Shown here one piece after another: positions 10,906-22,700 of a stretch of DNA of 64,000 bases (position 1 is the first letter of the stretch; every line of letters starts with the position of its first letter). This stretch comes from Boesenbergia rotunda (Eukaryota; Streptophyta; Magnoliopsida; Zingiberales; Zingiberaceae). The position numbers and the translations under genes are program-made. The stretch lies in assembly GCA_024364735.1 (NCBI GenBank), contig JAGFNQ010004019.1:908027-972026 (forward strand), read 5' to 3'. The notes under the pieces are model-generated. The model was not told where the DNA came from. It saw only the letters and a list, made by a program, of their open reading frames with translations, and did no database searches.

Positions 10906-12023
10906 GAATAATTCAGGTTGAAATGATTAATTAATAATTGTGGGTTTAAATTCATCATTTTCATTATTTCAAAAATTTCTTCTTCATCTTTATCTATTTT
11001 TTTATGTTTTTCTAATAATTTTGATCTATTTGAATTTTTGTAATTTTTATTGACTATGACCCTAATCTTAGATAGTTCCATATCCTCCTCATCCTCAACA
11101 TTACATCTTTTAGTATCCTCAAAATAGGAGGAGTAATTTGGGCCACTAGTTATGGTTTTGTAATAGTTTTCAAGATTATCTATGATTAAGTTATTATCTA
11201 GGAGAATTTTATCTTCAATATTATCCTCAGAATTATCCTCAGATACATCTTCAATATTTTCAAGAAATTCAACATTAATCTCTAGATTATCTTTAACATT
11301 TTCAGAATTAATTTTTGGATTATCCTTAAGATTTTCAGAATTAATTTCTGGAATATTCTTAAGATTTTCAGAATTAATTTCTGGATTATTCTTAAGATTT
11401 TTAATCTCGAATTCATAGTTATACAACGGATTTTCAACTTTGAATTCATAATTATCTAAAGGATTTTCAAATTTAGAATTATCCTTAAGACTTTTGAATT
11501 CAGATTTATCCTTAGGATTTTTGAATTCAGATTTATGCTTAGGATTAAATTTATCTGAATTAGAATTATCAGAAATAAAATTATTAGGATTAACATTATC
11601 AGTATTAAAGTTATGATAACTTATTTTAGAAATTACTGAATTAATGTTCTGAATTAAATAATTAATTTTTGATATTTTAGTCATATCTGCATTTTCTAAT
11701 TTGTCATGCAAAATATTAATTTTACTATGCAGTAAATCTAATTTATCCGAGAAATTAACTAAATTATCTAAAGACAGTGCAGGAATTTTGAACCTTTTCG
11801 GAACGTAAATTTTACGTACCTTTGTCGGATATTTGTTCTTGTAGTGTCCGTATTTTCCGCACTTGAAGCATTGTATGTGATCTTTGTTTTTCCTGACTCC
11901 TGGCGCTGGTGCCCCCTTTGCCGCCGGTGGTGTAAACCGAGTCTTACGAGTAGGGCACTGATTTTTGTAGTGCCCTCTCTCCCTGCACGTGAAACACATA
12001 ATATGGAACTCAAAAATGGACAT
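10893..12023 (-). CDS. gag: Nucleocapsid-like gag protein of the TR-GAG element
   Basis: An open frame of 376 codons from the first ATG (12023); the frame is also open upstream to 12065 but without an earlier ATG. Two zinc knuckles lie near the N-terminus: CFTCRERGHYKNQC (complete CCHC) and CFKCGKYGHYKNKY, in which the last Cys is Tyr. A basic linker and an Asn/Lys/Glu/Ile-rich tail follow, with repeats of the type NLKDNPEINSE (residues about 175-275) and an acidic C-terminal part. The capsid domain that normally precedes the knuckles is absent, and the primer site is only about 95 bp upstream, so the protein is a knuckle-plus-tail remnant. It would bind element RNA; whether it is made is unknown. 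Confidence 0.8.
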   Translation of the reverse strand: MSIFEFHIMCFTCRERGHYKNQCPTRKTRFTPPAAKGAPAPGVRKNKDHIQCFKCGKYGHYKNKYPTKVRKIYVPKRFKIPALSLDNLVNFSDKLDLLHSKINILHDKLENADMTKISKINYLIQNINSVISKISYHNFNTDNVNPNNFISDNSNSDKFNPKHKSEFKNPKDKSEFKSLKDNSKFENPLDNYEFKVENPLYNYEFEIKNLKNNPEINSENLKNIPEINSENLKDNPKINSENVKDNLEINVEFLENIEDVSEDNSEDNIEDKILLDNNLIIDNLENYYKTITSGPNYSSYFEDTKRCNVEDEEDMELSKIRVIVNKNYKNSNRSKLLEKHKKIDKDEEEIFEIMKMMNLNPQLLINHFNLNYSNLN

Positions 12024-12115
12024 TAAAAAAAATTGTACCTGATTCACCCCTGGGCTCCCCCTCAACTCCTGGCGTCGTTGGTCCGTCGGCGGTTAGTCTG
12101 GTGAAGAGCGGCTCG

Positions 12116-12127
12116 GCTCTGATACCA
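12116..12127 (-). other. Primer-binding site, tRNA-iMet type
   Basis: Plus strand GCTCTGATACCA; minus strand TGGTATCAGAGC, the complement of the 3' end of plant initiator tRNA-Met, 2 bp inside the 5' LTR edge at 12130. Confidence 0.93.
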
Positions 12128-12129
12128 AT

Positions 12130-13688
12130 TGTAGGACCGGTGCCGTCGATAGAGGGGGGGTGAATATCGACCGTGAAAATCTTTCGGTAAACTTTGTAAA
12201 TCTTTCGAACGTTCTAAGATAAGAGTTAGTAGCACAGCGGAAAAGTAAAACAGAAAAAGAAAAACAATACACAAGGACACAGCGGGATTTATTTACTTGG
12301 TTCCCAACCCCCTAGGGTTAGTACATCCAAGGCCTATGTACTCGGCGTGAATCAACTATTGGTCTCCTTTTCGAAATTTCCGGAGGCAGAGAAAACCCGA
12401 CTTACAGTGTAAAGTTACAAGCAAAAATATTGAAAGTTAAGTACGGAACAATTAAAAGCAAACTGAACAAGAATCTGAAACTCAACCGATCTGGACCTCC
12501 GAAGTGCTGCGCACTTCGTCCTGGAGCCTCCCGGTCATAGAGCCTCATCTTTAGTGCGTTGTTGTCGGTTAGAATGATTGGAATAGCACTTAGCAGTTAT
12601 GTCTGAAGCAAAGGGGGCAAAGCCCCTTATATAGGCTTCATACGGGCGCCCTGGATGTTGGGGGCGCCTCGAAAAACTCGATCAAACCTTATCCCTGCGT
12701 TGACCTCACCGCAGCTGATAAAACCTTTGACCAGGGCAACTCTGACCTCCCGGGCGCCTGAGTGAAGGCTTATCCTGTGTTGGGCGCCCCCGTCGTTCCG
12801 GGAGCCCCCGTTGTTCCGGGCGCCCCGCCTGACTCCTATTTCGCTTACCACACGAAACTGCCAATTTCCTTTAGACTGGGGGCGCCCCCATCATCCTGGG
12901 CGCCCTGCTAGGTTGGTTTCCAACTAAACTAGTTTTCCTTTTGACTGGGGGCGCCCCCATCATCCCGGGCGCCCTGCTTGGCTGGTTTCCAGCCCCAATG
13001 TATGTTATTTGCCTGCTTTGTCTTCCGTTCTAGGTACCTACAAGATACAAAAATACAAAACAAATATACACACATTCTTAACCTTAAGACTTGGTTCTGA
13101 CTTCGGATTTCCACGAAACCCTAGGTCAAACCGACGCAAGTTCTCACCCCCAAGAACGCGCCTTTCACCTACTCCTTTCAGGAGACGGTTGCCACCCAGT
13201 CCTTCGGGTGGACTTTTGCCCAGCAGCCCTTCACCAGGTGCCTAGCATCCCTTTGCCAGGTCTTCAAAGCCTAGCAGTCCTTCGCCAGGTCCCTAGCAGC
13301 CCTTCGCTAGGTCTTCGTTACCAAGCAGTCCTTCGCATGGTGCCTAGCAGTCCTTCGCATGGTCTTAGACTCCTAGCAGCCCTTCGCTAGGTGCCCAGCA
13401 GCCCTTCGCCAGGTCTTAGGGTTTCGATGCCTAGCAGCCCTTCGCTAGGTACCCAGCAGCCCTTCGCCGGGTCTTAGGGTTTCGATGCCTAGCAGCCCTT
13501 TGCTAGGTTCCCAACAGCCCTTCGCCGGGTCTTAGGGTTTCGATGCGTAGGTTAACTAGGACTTTTCTTCAACTTAGGTTACTTCTCCTTTGCTCCCCAT
13601 TGTCTGTTCAATGTATCACTGACTTAAGTGTATTGTCAAACATTAAAACACTTAAAGGAGAACATCATTGATGAAACTTGCATCAACA
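12130..13688 (-). repeat. 5' LTR of the TR-GAG-like element
   Basis: TGTAGGACCGG ... GCATCAACA, 1559 bp. Same layout as the 3' LTR: C-run motif near 12160, TATA box (TTATATAG on plus) 12627-12634, GGCGCC repeats about 12645-12990, tandem CTAGCAGCCCTTCGC units 13200-13550. The right flank tttat (13689-13693) pairs with 6348-6352. Confidence 0.92.
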
Positions 13689-15108
13689 TTTATCAGAGAA
13701 AATTTTCACTTGAAAACAATTTTCACTTTAAACAATTTTCAATTGAAACAATTTCACTTAAAATGATTAGCTAAATTTTGCAACAAACAATTCGCCAAAA
13801 AAACTTCAATTATTTGCACAACATTTTTTGCACACTTAGAAAAATTTCGCTTTAAGAACAGTTTGTGCATTTTGAAAAACATTGTTACTTAAAAAAATCT
13901 TTAAGGAATTTTTAAACAAGTTTTTGCTCAAAAAAAAATTTGTTCAATAAGGAAAACTTTACTTAGAAACATTTGCCAAAAAAAATTCAAAAAGTGTTTT
14001 GCTTAGACAATTTTGTTCACTATGGAAAACTTATCATAGAAACATTTGCAAAAAAATTTCTGTAAGCACATAGAGACTTTGAAAGCACTTAGAATTTTTT
14101 GAAAGCACTTAACAGTTTTTCTTTACTTTTTGCAAGAGAGATAGAAATTTGAAAAAAAAAATTTACTCTCTTTTTCTTTTACTCTCCCCCTTTGCCATAT
14201 ATAAAAAAAATGATAAAATTATTGCAAGTCAATTTTGAATTGGTGTTAGTTAAAAGAAATTTTAAATCCGTATTGAACCAAATCTATTGAATTCAAGCAA
14301 GAAAAGGACCAAACTATTTAATCTGAACTTGTTCGGGTCCTGTCTAACCCAGTTAGCTATTTACTAACTATTATAAAATAGCAGTTTTCACTAGGGTTAG
14401 TCAAGTTAAGTGATTTGATCAAGTTAGATTTGCTAAGCTTGAACACTTAACTTGATTCCTGTTCAATTTGTATTTATCGTCCCAATTACTGCAGATGCAC
14501 TGACTTAAAGCATCTTGAATCAAGGCATAGTTCTAAGCATCTCAACCCAGTATAGGTTATCAATCAAAGTACCCTAAGGTGCTTGTGAGTTGCTGGCTTC
14601 TAGATCTATAGGTGCATGCAGTTCTAGGGTTAAGGCCTAAGCTAAGTCCATTTTGTGAAAAAACCCTAGTTTTGAAGAGGGTAAGTTTTTGAAAAAATCT
14701 AAGTCCTGAAAATCATTTTAAATTTCAACAACTTGATAAAAGAAATGATTTTTCAAAATATATTAAATGCTAATTTTATGAAAAATGTGAAAATGGAAAA
14801 GGTTTTTGAAGAAATATAGCACAATCCTATTCTACTAAGCATAACCCTAACTGCCTTCTTAGTAAGCTAAACTCAGATTTAGGTAAGGGTTTGGTAAAAA
14901 TATCAGCTAAATTGGATTTTGAATCCACATGCATAAGTACTATTTCTCCCCTGGCTACATGATCCCTTACAAAATGATATTTTACTTCAATATGTTTTGT
15001 TCGGGAGTGCTGAATTGGATTCTAAGTCAAATTGATTGAACTAATGTTATCAATAAAAACTTTGGTTTGGGTATTGTCGAGCTGGAAGACCTTAAGAGTG
15101 TGTATCAT
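13689..15108 (-). mobile_element. Non-coding 3' part of the outer SIRE-like copia
   Basis: A/T-rich sequence between the RNase H remnant and the nested element, with many ATTTTCACTT and GAAAAA strings. No open frame with a recognisable domain was seen. In SIRE-type elements a long region follows pol; here it carries no visible env-like coding. Confidence 0.6.
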
Positions 15109-15620
15109 CTATAACAGTTGTGCCACACACTCTCGTAGGGCAACATATTCTGCTTTAGTTGTGGACAAAGCTACGTAGTGTTGTTTTCTACTACACCAGC
15201 TGACTAGACTATTTCCTAACAATTGACAACTTCCACTTGTACTCTTTCTATCAAATTTACACCCGACATAATCAGAATCAGAATATCCTGATAAATTAAA
15301 AGTGGAAGTCCTAGGATACCAAATACCTACATTTTGGGTACCCTTAATGTACCTTAGAACTCTTTTTAGGGCTGCTAAGTGGGATTCCTTAGCACAGGTT
15401 TGGTATCTAGCACACATTCCTACAGAAAACAAAATATCAGGTCTACTAGCAGTTAAGTACAGTAGGCTACCAATCATACTTCGGTATAGTTTTAGGTCAA
15501 CTGGTTTACCCTCAGGGACATTATCTATTTTGACATTTGTAGCCATAGGAGTACTTCAACATTTAGAGTTGTCCATTTTAAATTTCTTTATTAGTTCCTT
15601 TGCATATTTGGATTGGTGAA
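15109..15620 (-). pseudogene. pol: Copia RNase H domain (outer element)
   Basis: Minus-strand translation gives the copia RNase H block: YRSMIGSLLYLTASRPDILF, then GYSDSDYVGCKFDRKSTSG and SWCSRKQHYVALSTTKAEYV with the acidic residues of the fold. The stretch upstream (15550-15620) still reads as the RT-RNase H connection with one in-frame stop. Last part of the pol polyprotein; it degrades the RNA strand of the cDNA hybrid. Broken, so not functional. Confidence 0.88.
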
Positions 15621-16857
15621 CATAATTACCATCTCTAGTTTGTTTTATTTGGAGACCTAAGAAAAAGTTAAGCTCCCATACCAAACTCATTTCAAATTCG
15701 CTTTCCATAATTTTCACAAATTCTTTTAGAAAATTAGAACTAGTAGATCCAAATATTATATCATCAACGTATATTTGTACAATAAAAATATCTTTTTCTA
15801 AGGTTTTAACAAATAGTGTGGAGTCAGTTTGACCTTGGTTAAATTCCTTAGAAATTTAATAGGTTGCTAAGCATTAATACCATGACCTAGGTGCTTGTTT
15901 CAATCCATAAAGCATTTTCCTAAGCTTAAATACATATTCAGGTTTTTCTAAGTCCTCAAATCCTGGGGGTTGCCCTACATATACTTCTTCATTTATAAAC
16001 CCATTAAGAAAAGCAGACTTGACATCGATTTGGTATAGTTTAAACCCTCTATGGGCTGTAAAAGCTAATAACATTCTGATTGATTCAAGTCTGGCTACCG
16101 GGGCATAGGTTTCATCATAATCTAACCCTTCGACTTGACTAAACCCTTTAGCTACTAAACGGGCTTTATTTCTAACAATTTCCCCTTGATCATATAATTT
16201 GTTTCTAAAAACCCACTTAGTGTCGATAATTGATTTTCCCTCAGGTTTTGGTATTAATTCCCAGACTTGGTTTCTCTCAAATTGGGCTAGTTCCTCTTGT
16301 ATAGCTATAATCCAATTTGGGTCAGGTAGGGCTTCCTCTATAGTATTAGGCTCAATTTTTGAAATCAGTGCGATCTGACTATGATTTCTATAAGAAGACC
16401 TAGTTCTGACTCCTAAGGTTGGATCACCCATGATTTGGTCAGATGGATGATTGAGTCTGGGTTTCTTTATTCTTTTGGAACTAGGATCAGCCTCAGGTCT
16501 GGCTAGATGGTTTGATTCAGTGTTTGGTTCAAATATTTGAGTTGGTTCAATTATTGGTTCAGTTGATACCTCAGTAAATGGTTCAAGTGATAGTTCATTC
16601 AATGGTTCAATCAGTGGTTCAATTGATGGTTCAATTGTTGGTTCACTAACTTCTTGATAAACATTTGATTTGTTTAGGTTTTCATTGTTTATTGATTTTG
16701 GTTTACCTTCTTCGTCAAAGATTAAATTGGTAGTTTCTTCAATTTTGTGGGTTTGTTTATTATAAACCGTGTAAGCTCTAGAAGTTGTTGAATATCCTAG
16801 GAAGGTCCCTGGGGTTGACTTTGATTGAAACTTACCTAGGTAGTCCTTAGTGTTCAA
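15621..16857 (-). pseudogene. pol: Copia reverse transcriptase (outer element), frameshifted
   Basis: 16857 to about 15874 is open and starts in the integrase C-terminal region (GTFLGYSTTSRAYTVYN), followed by a Ser/Glu/Pro-rich spacer with repeated IEP/EPL units and the RT N-terminal half (WELIPKPEGKSIIDTKWVF, QIDVKSAFLNGFINEEVYV, MLYGLKQAPRSWY). The catalytic VQIYVDDIIFGS block lies at about 15735-15780 in another segment, because the 15840-15870 stretch has a stop and an apparent small deletion. Domain order fits Ty1/copia. It is not functional as it stands. Confidence 0.9.
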
Positions 16858-17684
16858 GATGTAAACTTTGCACCCAAAGACTCTTAGATAGAGTAAATTT
16901 GGTAATCTATGATAATAGAGTTCATAGGGTGTTCTATTGTGTCTTTTATTAATTAGGACCCTATTTTAAATATAACATGCTGTATTTACCGCTTCTGTCC
17001 AAAATTGATTAGTTAGGTTATATTCATTGAGCATGGTCCTAACTGTTTTCTGAAGGGTTCTATTGTTTCTCTCGATTATCCCATTTTGTTGGGGGGTTCT
17101 AGGATAGGAAAAATCATGAATATACCCATTGACTTTGCAAATTTCCTCAAACTTTTGATTTTCAAACTCTCCCCCATGGTCACTCCTAAGTCTTTTAATT
17201 TTAGTATCATTTTGATTTTGAATCATTTTGCATAAGTCACTAAATAAATTAAAGGTTTCATCTTTAGTTTTCAAGAACCTAACCCAGGTAAACCTAGAGT
17301 AATCGTCGATGATTACTAAGCAATACCAATTCCCGTTTAGTGACTTGGTTCCATGTGAATCAAATAGGTCAAGGTGTAGGAGCTCAAGTATGGTTTGGAT
17401 TAAGTCTGATTGGGTTGGTTTATGAGTTTACTTAGTTTGTTTGCCTTGTTTACATGAGTTACAAATTGTATTTTCAAAATTCTTGATTTTAGGTACACCT
17501 TTGATTAAACCAAGTTGAGTAATTTTTAAAATTAGTTTGGTATTAGTGTGACCTAGTCTCCTATGCCAAAGGTTAGATTCTTCCAATTGAGTCAGAAAGT
17601 ATTTTGGTACTAAGGGTAAATTAATAGTGTAAACATTATTTTTCCTAGTACCCTTAAGTGTTATCTCTAAGTCTTGGAGGTTTC
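16858..17684 (-). pseudogene. pol: Copia integrase (outer element), broken
   Basis: 17274-16966 reads DLCKMIQNQND, LRSDHGGEFENQKFEEICK (second catalytic Asp) and PQQNGIIERNNRTLQKTVR (catalytic Glu), the copia integrase core. Upstream, 17280-17600 still shows the HHCC-like region (LWHRRLGHTNTK, NSCKQGKQTK) with stops. The remainder of the integrase N-terminus, gag and protease are missing because an inverted LTR starts at 17685. Truncated pseudogene. Confidence 0.87.
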
Positions 17685-18802
17685 TGTTGGTGCCGGAAGC
17701 ACCAAAGTCGAACCTATGTTTTGATAATGGAAAAGTGTTCAGAAGTTAAGTTTGGTTGTGATCTAACAAGCTTATTAAGTGTGCAGGAAAGTCCTAGGTA
17801 CACTAGGCACTAAGTCCTGGTTCTAAGAATTGGGCACCAAGTCCTGGCCGCGGGGTGGACAACTAAGTCCTAACGTAAGGTTGGGCACGAAGACCTGGTG
17901 AGTGAAGCTGGGCAAATGTCCAACTGGAGGAGCCGGTTTGCAAAAAGGTAAATTCTCCCGAGAAGAGTAGGTGAGGACGCGTTCCCCGTAGGTAGGAGGG
18001 AACATTAAGCGTCGGTTCGACCTAGGGTTCCATTTGGGAGACCCAAAGTTAGAACCAAGACAGCTTAGGCTGTAAATAATGTTCTAATCTTATCATTTGT
18101 ATGCATTGTATGTCTTTGGAACTAACCCTGGTTGCAGGAATGAATGGAAGGAGTTTTCTGCACTCAGGCACCTCAATGGAGTGAGGCGCCCTAGCAGGGC
18201 TACGCGCCTGTATTGAGACAGGTGCCCCAGTGAAGGGTTAAACAGAGCATTCGAAGCAAACTGCCACACAAGCCTCTGGACCAAGTCAAGCTAGGCGCCT
18301 GTGTTAACACAGGCGCCCCAGTCAGCTCTGGCACCCCAGTTAAAGGGATAAGCGCTGGTTGAGTCTGCGGATTGGAGTTCTCGCAGGATAGGCCACGTGT
18401 CAGGCGCCCCCTTCAACACAGGCACCCCACTGATTAGTATAAATAGGGGTTCACCCCCAAGGCTTCAGAACAACTTGCAAATCCCGCTCTCAACACTTTC
18501 GTTCAAGCGCTACGCTCCGACAAGCTTCGTACTCACGATTCAAGCGCTGACGATGGCCCGCTGATCCGAACTTCCAACCTCTCCGGTCGTCGGTAAAAGT
18601 TTAATTCTTTAAGTGTTGTAATTTCATTTTCAGTTCTATATTTGTACTCCAACTTGTAAACTCTTTTCAAATATAGAATTGCCCATCGTAAACGGTCAAG
18701 GACCGTGGGCCTTAGAGTAGGAGCCGACCGCGACTCCGAACCAAGTAAATAGAAATCGTGTTAGCGATTGATTTTGTTGTTTCCGCTGCGTAATTGCTCT
18801 CT
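17685..18802 (+). mobile_element. Inverted LTR of the 4679 family, right end cut by CACTA
   Basis: Starts TGTTGGTGCCGGAAGCACC, the reverse complement of the LTR end at 5957. It runs through the matching CCAGG tandem units (17815-17930), GGCGCC repeats, a TATA-like TATAAATAG (about 18440) and GCCGACCGCGACTCCGAACC (18724-18743). About 70 bp of the expected terminus (C-run motif and CCGATCCCACA) is missing where CACTA begins at 18803. It is a solo LTR, or one LTR of a lost element, in the opposite direction to the element it interrupts. Confidence 0.78.
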
Positions 18803-19075
18803 CACTATAAGAATTTTTGGATTCAACAACACTCAATAGATAATGGTGTTTTGAAAAACCATTGTCTTTTTTCATTTAACAACAGTTTTTTCAAAAATCG
18901 TTGATGTTGATAAATTTTTTGCGGAAAAAGACAACTATTTTTAAAAAACCGTTGTCTTATATATGTCAAAGACAACAGTTTTTTAAAAACTTGTATCTAT
19001 TTGCTTGGTTACGAGAACTAGTTTTAATTAACCGTTGTCTATTTGTGTTGCTTACATGGTAATACACAACAGTGA
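18803..19075 (+). repeat. CACTA terminal and subterminal repeats
   Basis: Repeated, partly palindromic units pairing ACAACAGTTTTTTCAAAAA with AAAAACCGTTGTC, in direct and inverted copies. Such arrays are the transposase-binding regions of plant CACTA elements. Confidence 0.8.
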
Positions 19076-19114
19076 GCGAGCACGAAAACGAAAACGCCCG
19101 TCATTTACATTGTA

Positions 19115-19681
19115 ATGAGTAATTTTTTAGATAACACATGGTACCTCCCCTTAGTCCATTCTCTTCATTCGCCATATCGAGCGACAATGACGAACCCTAA
19201 GGCACCTCAAACTTCCTTGCCATCTTTTCCTTCTTCTCGTTCTTCTTCTTCCTCTTCGCCGCACACAAATTGCCGCACCAGTACAAGGACTCCATCATGG
19301 ACTCCAGTACAAGGACTCCAGTACAAGGACTCTCACATGTGCGGCCTCCATCATGCCTCCCTTCTTCTTCTTCATTTCTTGCCTTTCGCCGGGTGGAGCA
19401 TGCTTCTCCAGTACAAGGACTCCATCATGGATTCTACCCTCAACTGTCGCGCCACAGGGAGCTTGTTTGATGCCTCCCACATGTGCGGCCTCAACCTCCG
19501 CGGTCGCGACGCCATTCCCTTCCTCGAGACGCTCGTTTTCGCTGACATCGCCGGCATGCGCCCCCGTACCGGCTCGCTCACCGTCTTCACTAACGACCGC
19601 GGCGGCGCCATCGATGACTCCGTGGTGACGAAGGTGCAGGACGACCACATCTACCTGGTGGTGAACGTGAGATGCAATTGA
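19115..19681 (+). pseudogene. Fragment of glycine cleavage T-protein (aminomethyltransferase)
   Basis: The frame is open from ATG 19115 to TGA 19679. From about 19381 it reads PFAGWSM.LQYKDSIMDSTLNCRATGS, LFDASHMCGLNLRGRDAIPF, TGSLTVFTNDRGGAIDDSVV and DDHIYLVVNVRC, matching the N-terminal third of plant mitochondrial aminomethyltransferase (GCVT). The first part is not T-protein-like but holds three extra copies of the string encoding QYKDS (about 19278, 19304, 19319), a local duplication. The intact enzyme (about 400 residues; methylamine transfer to tetrahydrofolate in photorespiratory glycine decarboxylation) needs the missing C-terminal two thirds. It lies inside the CACTA element, 55 bp upstream of the FEN1 copy. 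Transduplicated fragment; expression unknown. Confidence 0.85.
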
Positions 19682-19734
19682 CTTGCCTATCTCTTCTCTG
19701 TGAGCTATACACAAGCCTCTCCGCCGAGGCCACC

Positions 19735-22700
19735 ATGGGGATAAAGGTAAGCTTTCACATCTATATGCCTCTGTGATCGTCACCCTCACTTACTTTGCCA
19801 TGGTGTCGTTATCGCACCCTATCACTTTGCTAATAGGGTTTGACGAAGCTCCTTGCAGACCACGCTCCCAAAGCTATGATGGAATAGAAGTTTGAGAGTT
19901 AATTCGGCCGGAAGATTGCAATCGATGCCAGCATGAGCATCTACCAGTTTCTTGTCTGTTTCTATCCCTTATGTTTACTCTTTTTTTCTTCTTAATTTTT
20001 TGGATTATGCTTTTGGATATGCCATCCTCTTCTCGAGTTAGGGTTTAGGGTTTTAGATGGTGGCTGTTGAGTTTTTACCTCCTGTTCGTACTACCCACAT
20101 TTTTCTCTCTCAAATTTATAACTTGATGCCATTTTCTCACGTATAGATCGTTGTCGGAAGAACTGGCATGGAATCTCTCACTAATGAGGTTGGCGAAGTT
20201 ACAAGGTGATCTTACACTTGTATTCCATTGTGTGGTACATGATAAATGTTAAAAGTGCTCTAATTTTGAGAGAAATTTCTGCTTGGCGTGTACTTGTTTA
20301 TTTCTTCTTCTAACTCTAGACATTTGGTGTGGCCGATAAGTCATTTGCAAGGGATGTTCAATCGAACTATTAGATTATTAGAAGTTATAAGTCCATTTGC
20401 ATGTCCAAATATTATTTTGTATCTCATTTAGCCACCATCTTTTATAATCATCTTTGTGATGCCAGATATGTATTCGACGGTCAGCCTCCAGAGCTTAAGA
20501 AACAAGAACTTGCCAAAAGGTAAGTCTTTACATATTTGTCATGGTTTCCCATCCTATTTTTCTTTTTTTTTTTGCAAGATAATGATAATCTGTAAGCTTA
20601 TTTTATTTGTTAGATATTCAAAGAGGGAAGATGCAACCAAGGATTTGAGCACAACAATTGAGGTCATTGCTTGTGCATAACAATTACCTTTATTGGGACT
20701 CATTAGCATGCTAGAATTTCTTTTGCCACCTTAGTTGCTTACTTTTGTTGTTTGCAGACTGGTGATCTGGAGGGAATCGAAAAGTACAACAAAAGGAGTG
20801 TCAAGGTAATCTTTGATATTGCTATTTTATTGGAAATTACCATGAGGATCTTATTGACTGTGATGCAATCAGCATGAAGTTAGCATGTTGATTATCTGTT
20901 TCCTTCATATGTGACATAGAGTTTCTTTAAATATATGTAGAACTTTCATATTACTTTCTAGAAGACCTTGATTCGAGTTGCTTATTGTAGTGTTTTTTCA
21001 TAGGTAACCAAGCAACATAATGAAGATTGTAAACGTCTCTTAAGACTAATGGCTGTGCCTACTATCGAGGTAAACTAGTCCACTTTCACTTGTTGATTCT
21101 TTATCCTGCACGATAATTTGAACTAACAATGATAGTTTTGCTTTCTCATGCCAACATTTCTTCTAACCGCATGCAATTGCTTAATATATAAATATTTTAT
21201 CACTTGTTTTCGTAGGTAAACTCATCTTTCTAATCTAAAGGCACCCTGTGAAGCAGAAGCTCAATGTGCAGCTCTTTGCAAAAGTGACAAAGTAAAATGA
21301 TGCATTGTAGCATATTTCATTTTTTTTTAACTTTAATATCCTAAACATATTTGTTTCTTATTAATCTCTAGGTGTATGTGGTTGCCTCAGAAGACATGGA
21401 TTCTTTAACTTTTGGGGCGCCGAGGTTTCTCCGTCACTTAATGGATCCTAGTTCCAAAAAAATCCCTGTGATGAAATTTGAAGTTTCAAAGGTATATTTA
21501 TTCTGCTTATTGCTAATTGAAGTATTGTATTTATCTCATCCTTACTTTCAGGTTCTTGAAGAACTAGAACTCACTATGGATCAGTTTATTGATTTGTGCA
21601 TTTTCTCTAGATGTGATTATTGTGATAACATTAAAGGTGAACTCGCTTATCAGATGTTGCACACTCAACAAGTTTAACATACAAGTCTAGCAATAAAGGT
21701 GAATAGGGTTGAGTGTTCACTCTTATAAGCATCAACTGTTTAGGTGTCATTATCCAAGTTTCTATAGTCAACACAGATTTGGACAGTTATTTCATGATGT
21801 GTATTTCTTGTTAATGTTTGATCACTGACTCTGTTTGGTTGAAGGGAAAAAAAACTTCTGTTTCTGAATTTGATGCTCCATGAAATAAATTATTCACATC
21901 ATACAGTGATGCTATTTTCGAAAACATTTTCACAACCTTTCTATTTAATTGGCATTGTCTTTATTGATTTGTTTATGTTGTTGTTTATTATTCTTCCTAA
22001 AAAAAGTTTTGATCCATTACAACTCTTATGGGTTTAACGATCGAAATCGCATCATCCTGTAAAAGCAATTTTATTCTCTTGCCATGTTACCTTTCTATGG
22101 TTGCATTTTGGGCTTTCGGTTCTTTTTACATTTTTGTTATGGTCTATATTTCCAATACTCATCTTTATGTACGTAGGCCATTCATTAGATTTTTATTTCT
22201 CCTCCCTAGAATATGTATTCTTTTTTTACTATGTACCTAATATACATAGCAACTTTTTTTATTATTTTCTTGTAACTTTCTATGCAATGTCGCTAAACGA
22301 ACGACTCTATCAGGCATTGGAGGACAAACAGCGTTGAAGCTCATCCGTTAGCATAGTTGCATAGAGAATATCTTGGAAAACATTAACAAAGAAAGGTGCT
22401 CCAATTTCCACGTTCACTCATGCAAGATTTAGTTGCATCACCTTCAATTGTTGTGGTTTTGTGAAAATTAAGATCCGTCAGGATTCTGATGCGGTCCTTG
22501 TGATGTCTCTCATAAAATTTGGTAAAATTATAGATATCAAATTCCTGAAGAGTGGCCTTATCAAAAAGCTCGTCGCTTGTTCAAAGAACCAAATGTGACC
22601 ATGGACGTTCCAGAACTAAAGTGGATACCTCCAGATGAGGAGGTTGTAATGAAAATTAATTAGGTGCTAACAAGTCCATTAGGCATTTTTACATAGTATT

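Larger units (their letters stand above)
6353..13688 (-). mobile_element. Complete non-autonomous LTR element with gag only (TR-GAG/LARD type)
   Basis: Two direct LTRs (6353-7928 and 12130-13688) enclose a 4.2-kb internal region. The minus-strand 5' LTR is followed by a primer site for tRNA-iMet (12116-12127) and the 3' LTR is preceded by a polypurine tract (7929-7943). Target duplications tttat are at 6348-6352 and 13689-13693. The only coding sequence is a nucleocapsid-like gag; no protease, integrase, RT or RNase H is present, so it must rely on proteins from another element, plausibly its SIRE-like host, whose LTR layout and purine tract it shares. The LTRs differ by scattered substitutions and small indels, so the insertion is not very recent. 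Confidence 0.92.

Noticed and set aside
10893..12065. Treating the Asn-rich protein as a host zinc-finger gene
   Set aside because: It sits between the PBS and PPT of an LTR element, and the CCHC knuckles are of the retroelement nucleocapsid type.
19295..19789. 164-codon minus-strand open frame opposite the T-protein fragment
   Set aside because: Shadow of the plus-strand T-protein frame, which has clear family similarity.
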